Source of the DNA: Symbiodinium natans
Lineage: Eukaryota > Sar > Dinophyceae > Suessiales > Symbiodiniaceae
Length of the DNA stretch: 64,000 nucleotides
Assembly: GCA_905221605.1 (NCBI GenBank)
Contig: CAJNDS010002164.1
Coordinates: 1-64,000, forward strand
Reading direction: 5' to 3'
The position numbers and the translations under genes are program-made. Every line of letters begins with the position of its first letter. Within the stretch, counting starts at the first letter, position 1. Below the pieces are notes generated by a model. That model was given only the letters and a program-made list of their open reading frames with translations, was not told the DNA's origin and searched no databases. Below are positions 31,699 through 42,759 of the stretch, one piece after another.

Positions 31699-34600
31699 AA
31701 GAAGAAGCAAAACGAGACGGAGAGAGGAAGAGAGGAGGAGGACAGGATGCACTTGCAAAATCCTGAAACGTTCAGGGCAGATTTGTAGGGCATCTGGAAC
31801 TTGAACACTGTAAACCCCCTCGGCCCCTCAAGCCCCAAAAAACCCATATAAGCCCCGCAATCTCCAGGAAGCCGCAAAAGCCACTCTTCTGCCCTGCCTT
31901 CTGAGCCAGCTCCCAGGTGCCACGCAGCCGGCCGCCGCTCCGCCGCAGGCCACCACCCCACAAATCTCGAACACGTGGAGTTGCTCCAAACCGGGTGCCT
32001 TTTATACGATGGAACCCTCGTCGTGGAAGGAGGACATATCTGACAACCTTGTGTGAAGTTCTTTCAAGTTTACGATGCCCTTCTAGATTTTCGAGTCAAA
32101 GCCAATTGTAAGAAAGGAGGCCCAAGGGAGGGAGCTGGGGAAGCAGGCGCTATTGGGCTTTAGGACCTACGGGCGTCAGTGGGTGGCATCTTCGATCCCG
32201 CGCCCATATCCCCGAAGCAAAACAGAACATGCATTTGCACAGCAGTAGGGTCGAAGGACGAAGGGGTTGCGTGCATCATGTAGTTGTTGGGCGAGGATGC
32301 GGAGGGGTGGCGGTGGTGACCGGTGGTGCTAGTCTGGTGGTTTTGACGTAGGCGATGTTTTCAGCAGCTAGGCCAGGCGCGGCCGCGTACGGCGTAGTGG
32401 CATAGTGGCATAGTGGCATAGTGGCGCAGTGGCGTGGCGTGCAATGCGGAAGCAGACAAAGGACAGCTTCGAAGCTTCATCCATAGGTACCTCCGCCTCG
32501 TGACAGAGCACCCCAGGCTGGTAACGTAAAGATTGCTGGTATACAGTGGCGACTCCGACACATGAAAGGGTTTCGTGTGTGCGGGCTGAGTAGTCTGCTG
32601 ACTCAACTGCCTCCCATTGCTGTATACATGCGCTTGCAGGCTGCGCACCAGCAGCAACAGCAGGCTCAGCAGCAAGCTCAGCAGCAGGCTCAGCAACAGG
32701 CTCAGCAGCAGGCTCAGCAGCAGGCCGTCCAGCAGGCCGTCCAGCAGCAGCAGCAGGCTGCACAGCAGCAGGCTGCGCAGCCGCAACAACAGGCAGCACC
32801 TCAACAGGTGCTGCCACAGCAGCAGCAAGCTCCCCCTCCCAAGCAGCCTCCCCCACGACCGCACGTGGTACAGCCACAAGTCGTACAGCCAACTGTAGTA
32901 CAATCACAGCCCGTCCAGCCAACGCAGCAGATGGCACAGATCCCGCCACAACAGGCAATGCAGCCGGGAATGGTCCAACCGGGAGTCCACCCGATGATTC
33001 AGCATCCTCAGCAGCTGATACAAATCCAGCCTCCTGGCCAGTTGCTGCTCAGATTGAACTTGAGATTCGCAGACAGCATCATGCCGTGGGGCATTTTTTA
33101 GGCTTGCGCCTTCGTATAGATTCCATGTAGCCCGTGTGCTGCCTCCCAGGCCGCAGCAGCCAGGGCCTGTGCCAGTACCAGAGCCAGTCAAGCCGGAGGC
33201 GCCTGACATCGTAGGTGGGACATCTGCGTGGAGCGCGTTTGAAAACGACATCGACGACCCTGGACCCCCCCCATATACGTGAGTCGCACAGGCTTCTTGG
33301 AAGCTCAGAGAACGGATGCCGAAGACATTATGGAGAGGAGGCAACAGAAATGAAGACCTTTCCTTGTATGTGAGACGTCCTAAAGCCTAATAGCTAGAAA
33401 GAGTTCAGCTTCTCTGAACTTCTGAAAACCTAACCAAACCTTGAAACCTCCCGGTTCATGCCCCAAAGCTCCAAAGCCCACAACAGCCGGATGGCACAGA
33501 TGAAGGAGCCTTACGAAGAGCATCCGTACCTCGAGGACGAGGAGGAGGAGGCGGCATGTATGTCGGAAGTGTTTGAGATTCAACACAGCACACAGCACCA
33601 CCAAACCCCATCCAAACACCCCAGACTTTCCTGAAAACCCACGATGAACATGCAAGACCCTAAAACGCCCCAGCCCTCGACCCCACATGGGGTTTACGAA
33701 AATCCACAACTAGAAGGATCCCCGGGCAAAAAGGTTCCCAATAAGGTACCCCTAATTTCGGAAACCCATCCTGACGCCAGGAGCCGCGCTACCAGCCGCC
33801 GCCAGCGGAGCCGCCTGGGCCGCGCGGGGACTCCGCGTCGGCGATCGCAGCAGCTCCGAGCGGATTTTGCTGGTTCAGTTTTCTCTGCGTGCAATGGGTT
33901 CAGGGGTCTATAGAGCTGACCCTAAACGTTTTCAATAAAACCTATAAACAGTATCCCCTAATCCTGGGTACAGGGTGTTGCAAGTTGCAAGTCCACATTG
34001 CTGTGTGCATCCCCTTTTTTTTGGCATCCCCTGGCTTCTGTAGCCAAGGCCCGCCACATGATCCAGGACGCCGGAGTGGACACCTGGTTTTTGAAACTGC
34101 CAACTGGCGACTGGGAGGAGGCGCTGGAATCTGAAGCCCCTGAGAAGCCGCAGAACCCACGAGCAACTTCAGTATTCTGCTGAAATTCAGTCCAGCGACA
34201 AGCGCTCAGTTTAGAGTTCGTAGGAGCCGATTCATGTATTTTGGCTATGACCCCCTGAGTTCAGCTATTTTGAGGTTGGTAGCTGTCCAGCCGAGGGGGT
34301 CCAAGGTAATTACAATCACTTGAGACGCGGGCTAGGCCAATCTCGGCCTGGATCCTCTGAAAACCAACCCACAAGGGAACCTCCCTAAGCATCAATCCTC
34401 CATGCTACAAAGGAAAGAAGCAAGAGGCCTAACTAAAAGCTTATGATGCTTACAGAACATACTCATAATTTCTTAATAATGTATTATGTACCATATCACA
34501 TAGACTAGAAAGAAACACCGCAAAATCTAACGTGTCTTCTATGCTATACAGTAGTAATCATAAGAATAAGAATAAGAATAAGAATAAGAATAAGAAAAAA

Positions 34601-34845
34601 GAATAAGAATAAGAACAATAAGGACAAGAAGAAGAATCAGAATAAACATGTGAATGATAATGTCATAGTAATCGCACCAGGAATAAGAACAGACACACAC
34701 GCATATGCATATTCATTCACATGTTACTTCTATTCCATTTACCCCAGGTGGTGAGGTTTTGGCCTCCGCCCGACGACTTGGAGCTGGCACGGCCGCCAAA
34801 GCTGAGACTTCGGCGGCACTTCCCCAGGGGCTTCAGATGGTCGAG
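30188..34845 (+). CDS. Met/Gln/Pro-rich protein with PPPY motif (partial gene)
   Basis: Exons joined by phase are: 30188-30217 (MPGMVPTMP), 30526-30582 (VMPQMATMAAMQGMTGMA, GC donors on both), about 31917-31970 (ATQPAAAPPQATTPQ), 32640-33040 (long Gln tract, then PQQAMQPGMVQPGVHPMIQ), 33150-33278 (GTSAWSAFENDIDDPGPPPY; donor GTGAGT), 33487-33550 (RMAQMKEPYEEHPYLEDEEE), 33781-about 33846 (EPRYQPPPAEPPGPRG), 34049-about 34140 (MIQDAGVDTWFLKLPTGDWE) and 34748-34845 (WPPPDDLELARPPKLRLRRH). Phases agree at the 30217/30526, 33040/33150, 33278/33487 and 33550/33781 joins. The composition suggests an RNA-processing or transcription factor; PPPY is a WW-domain ligand. No family is assigned. The 5' end and the terminal exon were not found, and the two Met-rich exons might belong to another gene. 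Confidence 0.62.
30640..30960. repeat. GAA/GA microsatellites
   Basis: Purine tracts GAAGAAGAAG and GAGACAGAAGAGACAG at 30651-30765 and (GA)n at 30888-30910 and 30935-30958. The long Lys/Glu and Leu/Phe ORFs over them are artefacts. Confidence 0.9.
31456..31710. repeat. Long (GAA)n array
   Basis: About 255 bp of nearly pure GAA/AAG with a few interruptions (GAC, AAT, GAG). It lies in an intron of the Met/Gln/Pro-rich gene. All strand-specific purine; a candidate triplex-forming tract. Confidence 0.95.
34307..34372. repeat. Degenerate foldback related to the 29.4-kb element
   Basis: It contains GGTAATTA and a GGCTAGGCCAATCTCGGCC hairpin. The 29443-29516 element has GGTAATTA and GCCAATCTTGGC in the same order, so the two may be one family. 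Confidence 0.45.
34555..34650. repeat. (AATAAG)n-type microsatellite
   Basis: Repeated ATAAGA hexamers; AT-rich, noncoding. Confidence 0.85.
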
Positions 34846-36640
34846 GTTTAGGGTTTAGGGTTTGGGGTTTAGCGGAGTTACCAGGATGGGCTATTCTACC
34901 CTACAACCCCTTAAAACGGCCCTTTCTTGGGTTGATTCTGGGGATTGCAAGGTTACAATAGCCCATGCTGGTAGGGTTTAGAGGGTGTATGAGGTTCTAA
35001 GGACCCACAGTCGCTTCAGAAGGTCGAGTTAGGGTTTATCGGGTTCTAAGGTTTAATGCCAGGGTTTATAGCGGTTAGGGCTCTAAGGTTCATTGTAGGC
35101 TTTATAGGGTTTAGTGTTTAGGGACGTAAGGTTTGGTTCAAGGGGCATAAGGTTTAGTTAGAAGGTTTATAGTGTTTAGGGTTTGTTGCTGACGTACAAT
35201 GCAGAAGGTCGGATAGATGGGCTCGACAGTTGCTTGCTTTGTCATCGCACCTCGTGTTGTTCCAACACATGAGTCGAGCAGATAACCGGGCGCACGCGCA
35301 CGAAGCTGGATGCAACAAGTTCAGAAAGGGCTGGGGTTTGAGCACACGGGGCTATATCCAGAATCTAGTCCCGGGATTGAATGGTCCAGAGTGTTCAATA
35401 GTTTACGGAACCTTCCACGCAGAGATCAGGTGTACCGGTAGAGTACACGTAAGCTCAGGGCTAGAGTCCTGCAGTTGGAAGTTGGGTGTTGATGCTAGGT
35501 CTCCTCCAGGCTTTGATGTCGCATGGGTTCGACAAAAAGAGCCCTAGGATACTGGAGCCACGTACAGAGCCAAGGAAGCGAAAGCCGAAGCCTGACAACT
35601 GGACGCTTGGCAGAAGACAGAGCCACCATTGGACAGAGGGCCTACTAGGATGACGGTTTAGGCCTGTTGCGGGTGGAGTCTTGTAGGGAGGGCTGGGTGC
35701 GCTTCGTTTGGCTTATGATGGCGCATGTGGTATTCGCAACATGCACACCTGACAAGGTCTCGGTAACTACCCGGAAACCTTAGTCCTCGTATGGCCCTGA
35801 GCTGCGCAGAACGCTGGTTCAGGAAGGTTCGCTCCCTGGCGATGCGCTCTCAGCGGCACGAGGAGACATGTGCCCGGGTGATTGACCTGCCGAAGGAACC
35901 AGGCCCAAGTCTCCCAACCCAGCAAAAATCATAATTAATAATTTTCATCATCAGAATAAGAATAGAATAGTTTTTTGAAGAATTTGGATAATGATAATAA
36001 TCATAATCGGAACAATAAGAGTAATACTAATGGTTGTGTTGAACCCCCCGCCTCTTGACAGTAGAGTAGGGCGGCCATACATATGCTGCCCGCAGTTAAC
36101 CGTGTTGCCCACAACCCGCATGGGGCAAGGGGGCGCACGGGCTAGTGGATAGTCGATGCATTGTGTGAGTACGAGGGTTTGTGGTTGGCGTATTTGCCGA
36201 GCACGTCTGGCTGGGATTTTAGGAAACTCAATGTGGTGAGTTGGCGTGACAGTTGTGTGGTTTGGAATCGGCCTGGGCATGCTCTGCAAGGACCCTGCGT
36301 TCCGCGAGGGTCGCGGATGTAGCAATGTCAGACAAGCAGTAGCTGCTCGTTTCATGAGAGCCACCGAGACACGCAGCCCAAGCACAGAACAGCCAGCAGG
36401 AGATGGTCCGCGCGCTGCTTGCAGCGCAGTCGCTTGGTTTGGAGAGCTGCGAGGGAAGCTTTGGATGTTTCATGGTTTTTTACTGTAGGCTTTTCCGGCT
36501 TTTCGATTTGGATAAGCCGGAGTTGAACCTGAGCTCAGGGCGTAAACGTTGTTTTTGGGTCAAGGTTTGAGAGTTTCACGGGTTTTCATCCTGCCAGTGT
36601 AGACCATGCAGTCCCAAAGTCCCAAACAGGGTAGAGCTAG
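34846..36640. other. Noncoding stretch before PLPBP
   Basis: Contains GTTTAGGG clusters at 34846-34875 and 34975-35185, the foldback at 34879-34973 and AT-rich sequence at 35925-36020. No gene is supported, though the terminal exon of the preceding gene must lie here. Confidence 0.5.
34879..34973. repeat. 95-bp foldback element
   Basis: Arms 34879-34910 and 34941-34973 begin with TACCAGgATGGGCTATT and pair with a few mismatches, ending in a CCCC/GGGG step. Confidence 0.85.
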
Positions 36641-36677
36641 AACTCGACTCGTTTGGGCTCACAGCACCGCGCCCGCA

Positions 36678-39600
36678 ATGCGCCGGGCGCTGCGGTCGCT
36701 TGCAGCCATGGGCATCGCTGAGCAGCTGCGCGCCGTGCAGGACAAGGTGCCCCGGACATCCCCCTGGGCCTCTGAGCGGACTGAAACGTGATGTCGTAGC
36801 TTCAAATTTCACTTAGGGACGCGCCACTACACTTCAAGTCCTTGTCTTGTGGGTGCACGTTGCACAGGAGCACGAGAGCCAGTCAGGCCTGTTGTAGCCT
36901 GTAGCCTCGTCCCAAATCTCTTGGAGGTTCAGACGGCCGCTGCGACACGTGCGGCCGCGCTGAAATCTGCGGAGGCGATCTGATGCGATCTGCAGGTTCG
37001 TTAACATTCATTCACCTCCGTTGGCTCACTTCAGAAACGGGTCGAGACCGCTCTTCCAGGCTTGCAGGATGATTGGGGGACGTTCCAAGTTCCAGCAGAC
37101 GACGTGGGCAAAACATACATACATGATCAGATGCAAGCAGAGTCATCCCGCGTTAGACATAAAGCAAGGTTTGCACCTCCCCACCCCTGCAGGCTCCCGT
37201 AAGGCTCGTTGCAGTGAGCAAGACGAAGCCTGTGGAGGACCCTGCTTCTGGGGTTGTCAGGGTTTCGGAGTTCAGTGAGACCTGGATGCAAAAGTGCTTC
37301 ATGGGGGTGGCGGTTCTGATTTTTTAACCTCAGCTACGGAGACATGTCGCTCTTTGAGGACTGCATAGTTTTCTCATCGCCAGGACAACACCGTTCTAGT
37401 TCTATACCGAGGATCAAAACATCGCACACAAGAAGAGTCTGATCATGTGGCTCATGATGGTTCGCACACCTCCTCTCGACTGCACCAGACAGCCCCAAAC
37501 AAATAAGTCTAAACCCTAAACCCTAAACCCCTTAACTAAACCCTAAACCCTAAACCCTGTGAGAGGTGAGAACCTTCCAACCGAGTCCTTGCCTGCCTTG
37601 TGCGAGCGCGAGAGCCGAAACCCTGTGAGAGGACCTGAAAGAGGCATACGATGCGGGGCACAGAGCCTTGGCTGAAGTCTTCTTTTATGGCTGGTTCTTA
37701 GTAGGGAATGAGGGAATGAGGTACCCTGTATAGTCCCTTCAAGGGTATATACAAGGCCCTAATTCCCTCATTCCCTACTAAGAACCAAGGGTTTTTCGGG
37801 TTTGCAGGTTGCAACTACGACTTGCACGAGGAACTGCGCACGCTCCAACATAAATCCTATCTTCCTCTACAGTTTAGGGTTTAGGGTTTAGTAGTTTAGG
37901 GTTTAGGGTTTAGGGCACCGGGTTGGCTAAGCCTGAGTTTAGGCCCTAAGTCCACCCAAGCACTGGGAGGAAGATCAATGCTGTGCTCTAGAGCACGGCT
38001 TCTATCTGATTGGTAGGGCCTTCAGTTCTTGTGTCAAAGCAGGTCTTTGGGCATCGGTTTTTGTGCATCTTGCAGCAGTTGGGTAAGAGGGGCGTGAAGC
38101 CTCAGCACATAGACTTGCACCTGACACAGGACATTTCGGGGAGAATTACGTGCAGGCCTCTCTGATTGCAGCTTGATGCTGGACGTTTAATCAAAGCTGA
38201 AGAGTGCATGCGGACAATCGGAACCTGTTCGTCAAAACATAGGTGGATTTTGGATCCTGCGGCGCATGGTGGGTGATCTGTCTGGTCATTGTTAGCAACG
38301 CCGTTTTGCAGCTGGTGAGACAGGGTGCATGGGGCCAAAGAAAGCCACTCTGCTTTCCAGGAGATTGTAGACAAGAGCCCCCAGCTCCCTGCAGACGTGC
38401 AGTGGCACTTCATCGGACATCTGCAAGGTGGGGATGTGTCGGGCGTATTCGGCATTCGGCTCAAATATGGTCTGGCTGTTGTTATAAACTGTATGAGCCC
38501 TGCAAAAGAAACCCTAAACCCCGAAACTACCCCCCCCCCCAAAAAAAAAAACACAAAACAAAACCAAACCCTGAAGAAAGACACCCTTGGCATCCGCAGG
38601 CAACAAGGTGGGCATGTTGGTCAAAGGCTGCCCCGGCCTTGCTTGCCTAGAGAGGCTCAGCCCAAAGGATGGCCAGGGTGGGGCCCGGGCTTAGGGTCCA
38701 AGTTGTCTGAGCTTTTTTGTTTTTTGTTGGGGTTTAGGGTTTAGGGTTTAGGGTTTAGGGTTTAGGGTTTAGGGTTTAGGGTTTAGGGAGTCCTCTGGCA
38801 AAAGGGTTTAGGGTTTACTGCACCGTGGCTTTGGTGCCCGTGCGAGCTCTAGCACTCCTTGCGTGTCCTGTACCAATCCCCAATCCCATTCGGGTTTCCG
38901 TTTCTCTCGCCATTCACTAGGTTTCCGGCGGCTCGTCGTGGCAGGAAAGCATTGACTTCATTTGGTGGATGTGATGGAGCAAGGTTTTGCAATGCTCTGG
39001 AACTCCAGTGAAGACAGTCCAGTATTTTCGTGTGGCCTCGAACTTGGGCTGGAATTCTAAATCTCACCCAGGACGATTGACAGTGAGAAGCTCGCGCGGG
39101 CTGTGGATAAGGCCTGGAAGGCGCCGCTGGCTTAAAGATGCGTTCAGCCTTATGGCGACCATTGTGGCGAGCTTACGCTGGCACTGTCTCGTAAATGATG
39201 AAAAACGGTGTGAAGGAGCTGTTTCTGCCTGTGTAGGCGCAGTACCCGGACCGGCGACTGCGAGTAATGGTGCCTGGGCCTGGGTAAGGTTGCCAGGAGC
39301 AGAATTAAGTTTCGGCTGCGTGTTGGCTGCCCCGCTAAGCAGGAGTACTAAGGCTAAGTTCTCACCATGTCTCAGATACCCTTCAGTTGCAAAAAGGGGC
39401 TTACTCATGTCAAAGGGCCTAGCCTGTTGCTCAGGTGCAGGTGAATTCCAGTGGCGAAGAGTCCAAGCCTCTCGTTCTGCATGTCGATTTTTGTTATGCA
39501 TTTTTAGGTTTTTTCGTTGGGTCACACGGTCACAGTCTCTTCATATCCAGACTTCAGGATCAGACATCGCAATCGCACTTACTTTCCTGTCAGATAGAGT

Positions 39601-41339
39601 TAGTGAACAAGCCGAGCCTCCGAACCGTAAAAATGAAAGAGCCACAGACACAGGAACGGCGTGGAGCCCAGTGAGGTCGCGGAGCTTTGCAAGGTCATTG
39701 CCAAGGACCCGATTTTTTGACATGGTGGAGGGATGTGGAGGGCCTGGAAGATTAGGACGATGCTCGGTGGCAGGGTTCGATAGAAGGATCGCTCCAAAAA
39801 GGGGTGAAGAGGGCTCCTGCCAGTATGGCTGCCTGTCTACGCCGTGCAAGGTATCGAGATCCCAGGAGCCTCTGATACCCTGGGACCCAAGCAAGCTTTA
39901 TATTGAAGACTGAACACAATTGCCTTGCAGAAGCCCCAAGCAATCTCCACCCAAATCCAAATACCTTGAAGCTCCATGCGGAAGTGCCCGAGGGTCAAGA
40001 GCCCGAAGCCTCAAGACTCTGAAGTCATCCCGTTGAACTAAGTCACCCTTCCCCCCTGTCTCAGGAGTGCGAGGGGCTTGAGCTCGGGGGGCTGATGACC
40101 ATTGGCGCCCCTGAGCCGTGCCTTCATAGACGCTTTTTCAGCTTCGATTTCATGCCAGCTGGTAATGTATATATGAAGAAGCCAACCAATGATCGCGATT
40201 AAAGAATCGTGGCGATGTTTGCAGTAGAGGGGGGGGGGGGACTAGGGCTCTGCTGTCTGTAACAGGGCTTGCTCCCAAACGTGGTTTTTCCCAGTTGTCA
40301 TTTCGTTCGTTGGTATGTGTTCCGGCTAAAAGCTTCACAACCGCGGGAGGTGGATGTTGGAGCTGTCCAAGAGGAGGGTATAAGGAGTTCCTTGATGGGA
40401 ATCCAGATGCCAGGATACTACAAGTTGGACTAGTCTTGGCACTGACCGACACTGAAGCGAGTTGTGAGCGCTTAACCCTTCGCCATTGCAAGGACTACAG
40501 CGGCTGCCGCACGGAAGACTTCGAGCTTCTTCGCGTGAGCTTGATCACTAAGCCTTGGCCCTCTCTTGGGTCATCTTCAGCCCAGGTCTTTGATGAAGTG
40601 CCGTGAGGAGGCAGCCGCAGCCATCGGCTGCGGCGTGGAGTCCTTGGAGCCCTGGGGCGCAGTTTTACGGGCATCGAGTCGGTAGATTGTTAGTTTTAAT
40701 GTTATTGATAGTATTGATATTATTTGGTAATTATTCATATTACTGACGAAATGTATAGAAATGTATATTGTGAATATTGTTCATATTACTAATAGTCTGA
40801 ATATTTTTCATTTTTTAATACTACTAATGCACCGCCTTTCTGCCGTGTGGGAATGGGGAGGGAGCGTATGACTGGGTTCAACTTCCGCATTGCTTGATGG
40901 AGTTGTGCGTGACATGCATGCTGGACGTATACAGGTGCGCGTGACAGTGCGTCAGTGCATCTACAAGTTCAACGACCTGTACATCCCAATCCCTCCAACG
41001 TCTTCCCAGGAGCTGAGCATGGGCATGAGCGCAGACTACGAGAATGCCATCCGCGAGGGCAGCACCCCAACGAAATTTGAAGGCGTTCCCCCAACCCAAA
41101 TCATCAAGCTCTTGTGTATGGGCTGGCACGGAAGTGCATCGCGCTCACTGGTCGACGCCATCATTCTTACACAGACCTACCTTGCAACTCTTGTGTGCCC
41201 GCGCTATAGGAACCTGGTACGCAGGTACAATCTGGTATACATCTTTCAGGCGCTTAGGCGTCCTCAGCAGCTCAGCCAAGGCACATCCGTGCGCGTGGGC
41301 TCGTCTATCTTTGGGGCCCGTCATTACCCGCCAAAGTGA
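36678..41339 (+). CDS. PLPBP: Pyridoxal phosphate homeostasis protein (PLPBP/YggS family)
   Basis: This family binds PLP on a TIM-barrel fold and keeps vitamin B6 and amino-acid pools balanced; it has no known catalysis. Exons: 36678-36746 (ATG 36678, or ATG 36708 giving MGIAEQLRAVQDK), 36927-36974, 37193-37237 (RLVAVSKTKPVE, with the PLP-binding Lys), 37632-37662 (DLKEAYDAGH), 38130-38155 (HFGENYVQ), 38361-38427 (LPADVQWHFIGHLQ), 38600-38651 (NKVGMLVKGCPGLACLE), 39072-39120 (TIDSEKLARAVDKAWK), 39435-39466 (VQVNSSGEESK), 39654-39705 (GVEPSEVAELCKVIAK), 40065-40117 (LELGGLMTIGAPEP), 40501-40534 (DFELLR), 40935-41058 (ELSMGMSADYENAIRE) and 41281-41339 (SVRVGSSIFGAR, stop). Phase agrees at all joins except the one between 39120 and 39435, where six to eight residues are missing and a microexon is likely. 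Donors are four GT, five GC and four GA. The 40935 exon carries about nine residues beyond the usual family length before ELSMGM. Confidence 0.94.
37500..37560. repeat. CCCTAAA cluster in PLPBP intron
   Basis: Seven or so perfect CCCTAAA/TAAACCC copies in the intron between exons 37193-37237 and 37632-37662. Confidence 0.9.
37693..37786. repeat. 94-bp foldback element in PLPBP intron
   Basis: Arms GGTTCTTAGTAGGGAATGAG (from 37693) and its reverse complement ending at 37786 pair over at least 25 bases without mismatch. The middle (TACCCTGTATA / TATAC) is also self-complementary, so the element can form one long stem. Confidence 0.92.
38727..38815. repeat. Perfect (TTTAGGG)n tract in PLPBP intron
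   Basis: Eight or more perfect tandem TTTAGGG copies (38730-38787) followed by one more pair near 38805. This is the plant/alga-type telomere repeat, but it sits inside an intron with coding exons of one gene on both sides, so it is interstitial. Confidence 0.95.
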
Positions 41340-42759
41340 GCCGGTCGAGGGCACAGAAGAAAATGGTTTGGGTAAGTAGGGGTTTGCGGCAGTTCGGGAG
41401 TTGTCCCTACTGGGCGTGGGCATTATGGAGAGCAGTGGAGAGCTCCATTGGAGGACCCGCTACAACGGGTCCTGTGCAGACCAGGCATCACCGCGTTGAT
41501 AGCATACAGCAGCCTGAGAACCCTAAACCCGAAACCGTACAAACAGCGGGTGCCAAAAACCCTGCAAAAGTGGTGCCTCCCATGCCGAGAAAGCGCGCCC
41601 AGGGTTGCCTTACCCAAAGTTTTTCCGATGGACCGTTTTTCGGCCAAAGATGGCCCCTTTGGTTGAGATCTGTCGGCACGATTCTTCTATAATGCAGTAG
41701 ACTTCTGATTCGTACTATTAGTATTAGTATATCAGTATATTTTCTTTATATATTGTCATTCGTTTTTATTTTATATACTATTGCATATTTTTATATGCTT
41801 TAATGTATTTGTCTTACCTTCATTATCGAGGTCGTAGTCGAGCCCCGCAAAGCACCCTGTAACTGGCAAAGCCACGCTGTGCGGGCACTGCCGGGACAGT
41901 TCTCACTGTGGCCCCTGTGCTTGCGTGCTTTAAGGCACGGCCGTCTCACCTCAGCACGGTCCAGCGATGAGAGTCTGGGCGCTCCCGTCGTGTACACCAG
42001 AGACAAAAACCGGTAGATGGGTACATGCGAGGCAAAAAACAGGTGCCAATGTGGAAGGCCAGGGCAATAGCCTAGCTCAGTAGGATGGGCCAAGCCCATG
42101 CGGCAAGCCTCAACACCATGGCCCTATGGCGCATAAGGAGCTTGCTACCTGGGGATATGTATGGATGTTGATTGTTTTTAGCTGACTGGTGACATCGCCT
42201 GAATTACAAATCCAAGGTCAGAAACAATGCCAGAGGGATTTCGAATTTGGACGTTTCGGTCGCGGGATGCAAGGGCAAGCGAGAGCGATCGTTGTGGCTG
42301 AGGCTCCCAAAGGCAGAGTGGCTCTTCAGCACCTTGAGGGCAGCCTACAGTTCCCAGCTTCCAAAAAGCGAAGTGAAGTGAGGCCGAGAACGCAATTTGA
42401 CGCGATAGATCACACTTCAAGCCCTGTGACTGTGTCGCACTCGCGTGTGGCATCATCTTCCGAAGGCCGAAACGAGCGCATAGAGGAGGGCCGATCCTAA
42501 TTAGGATCCGTCAAGTCTGGAAAGCTTCAGGTATTGGATTGCCGCTGTTTAACCTTGCGAAGTGCTTTGTCTCTTCAGTTTAGTAGAACAGAGGGCACCC
42601 TGCGATTTGTCGTGATTCTCCCTGCACCTACATAGATTCCAGGCTTTCAGAAAGCCGCATTTCCCCACGACCACAAGAGGCATAACCGGGTTTGCAGTTG
42701 CCGGGCAACCTCGCAGGTTCCATCGCAGCTTGGCCCAGAGTCTCCCAAGTAGACTGGCC
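41340..42759. other. Intergenic region between PLPBP and SLC44
   Basis: AT-rich at 41700-41820. One ORF at 42189-42500 has fairly coding-like composition (GQARAIVVAEAPKGRVALQH) but no recognised family and no splice support. Nothing else is seen. Confidence 0.4.

Noticed and set aside
31204-31961. Glu-, Lys-, Ser- and Phe-homopolymer ORFs
   Set aside because: They come only from the GAA array.
32361-32958. Leu-rich and Ala-rich - strand ORFs
   Set aside because: They are antisense readings of the CAG-rich Gln tract.
34225-34250. Second spliced-leader relict (ATTTTGGCT)
   Set aside because: Only about ten bases of the core match and the flanks do not; likely chance.
38727-38790. True chromosome end
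   Set aside because: PLPBP exons lie on both sides in correct order, so the TTTAGGG array is interstitial.
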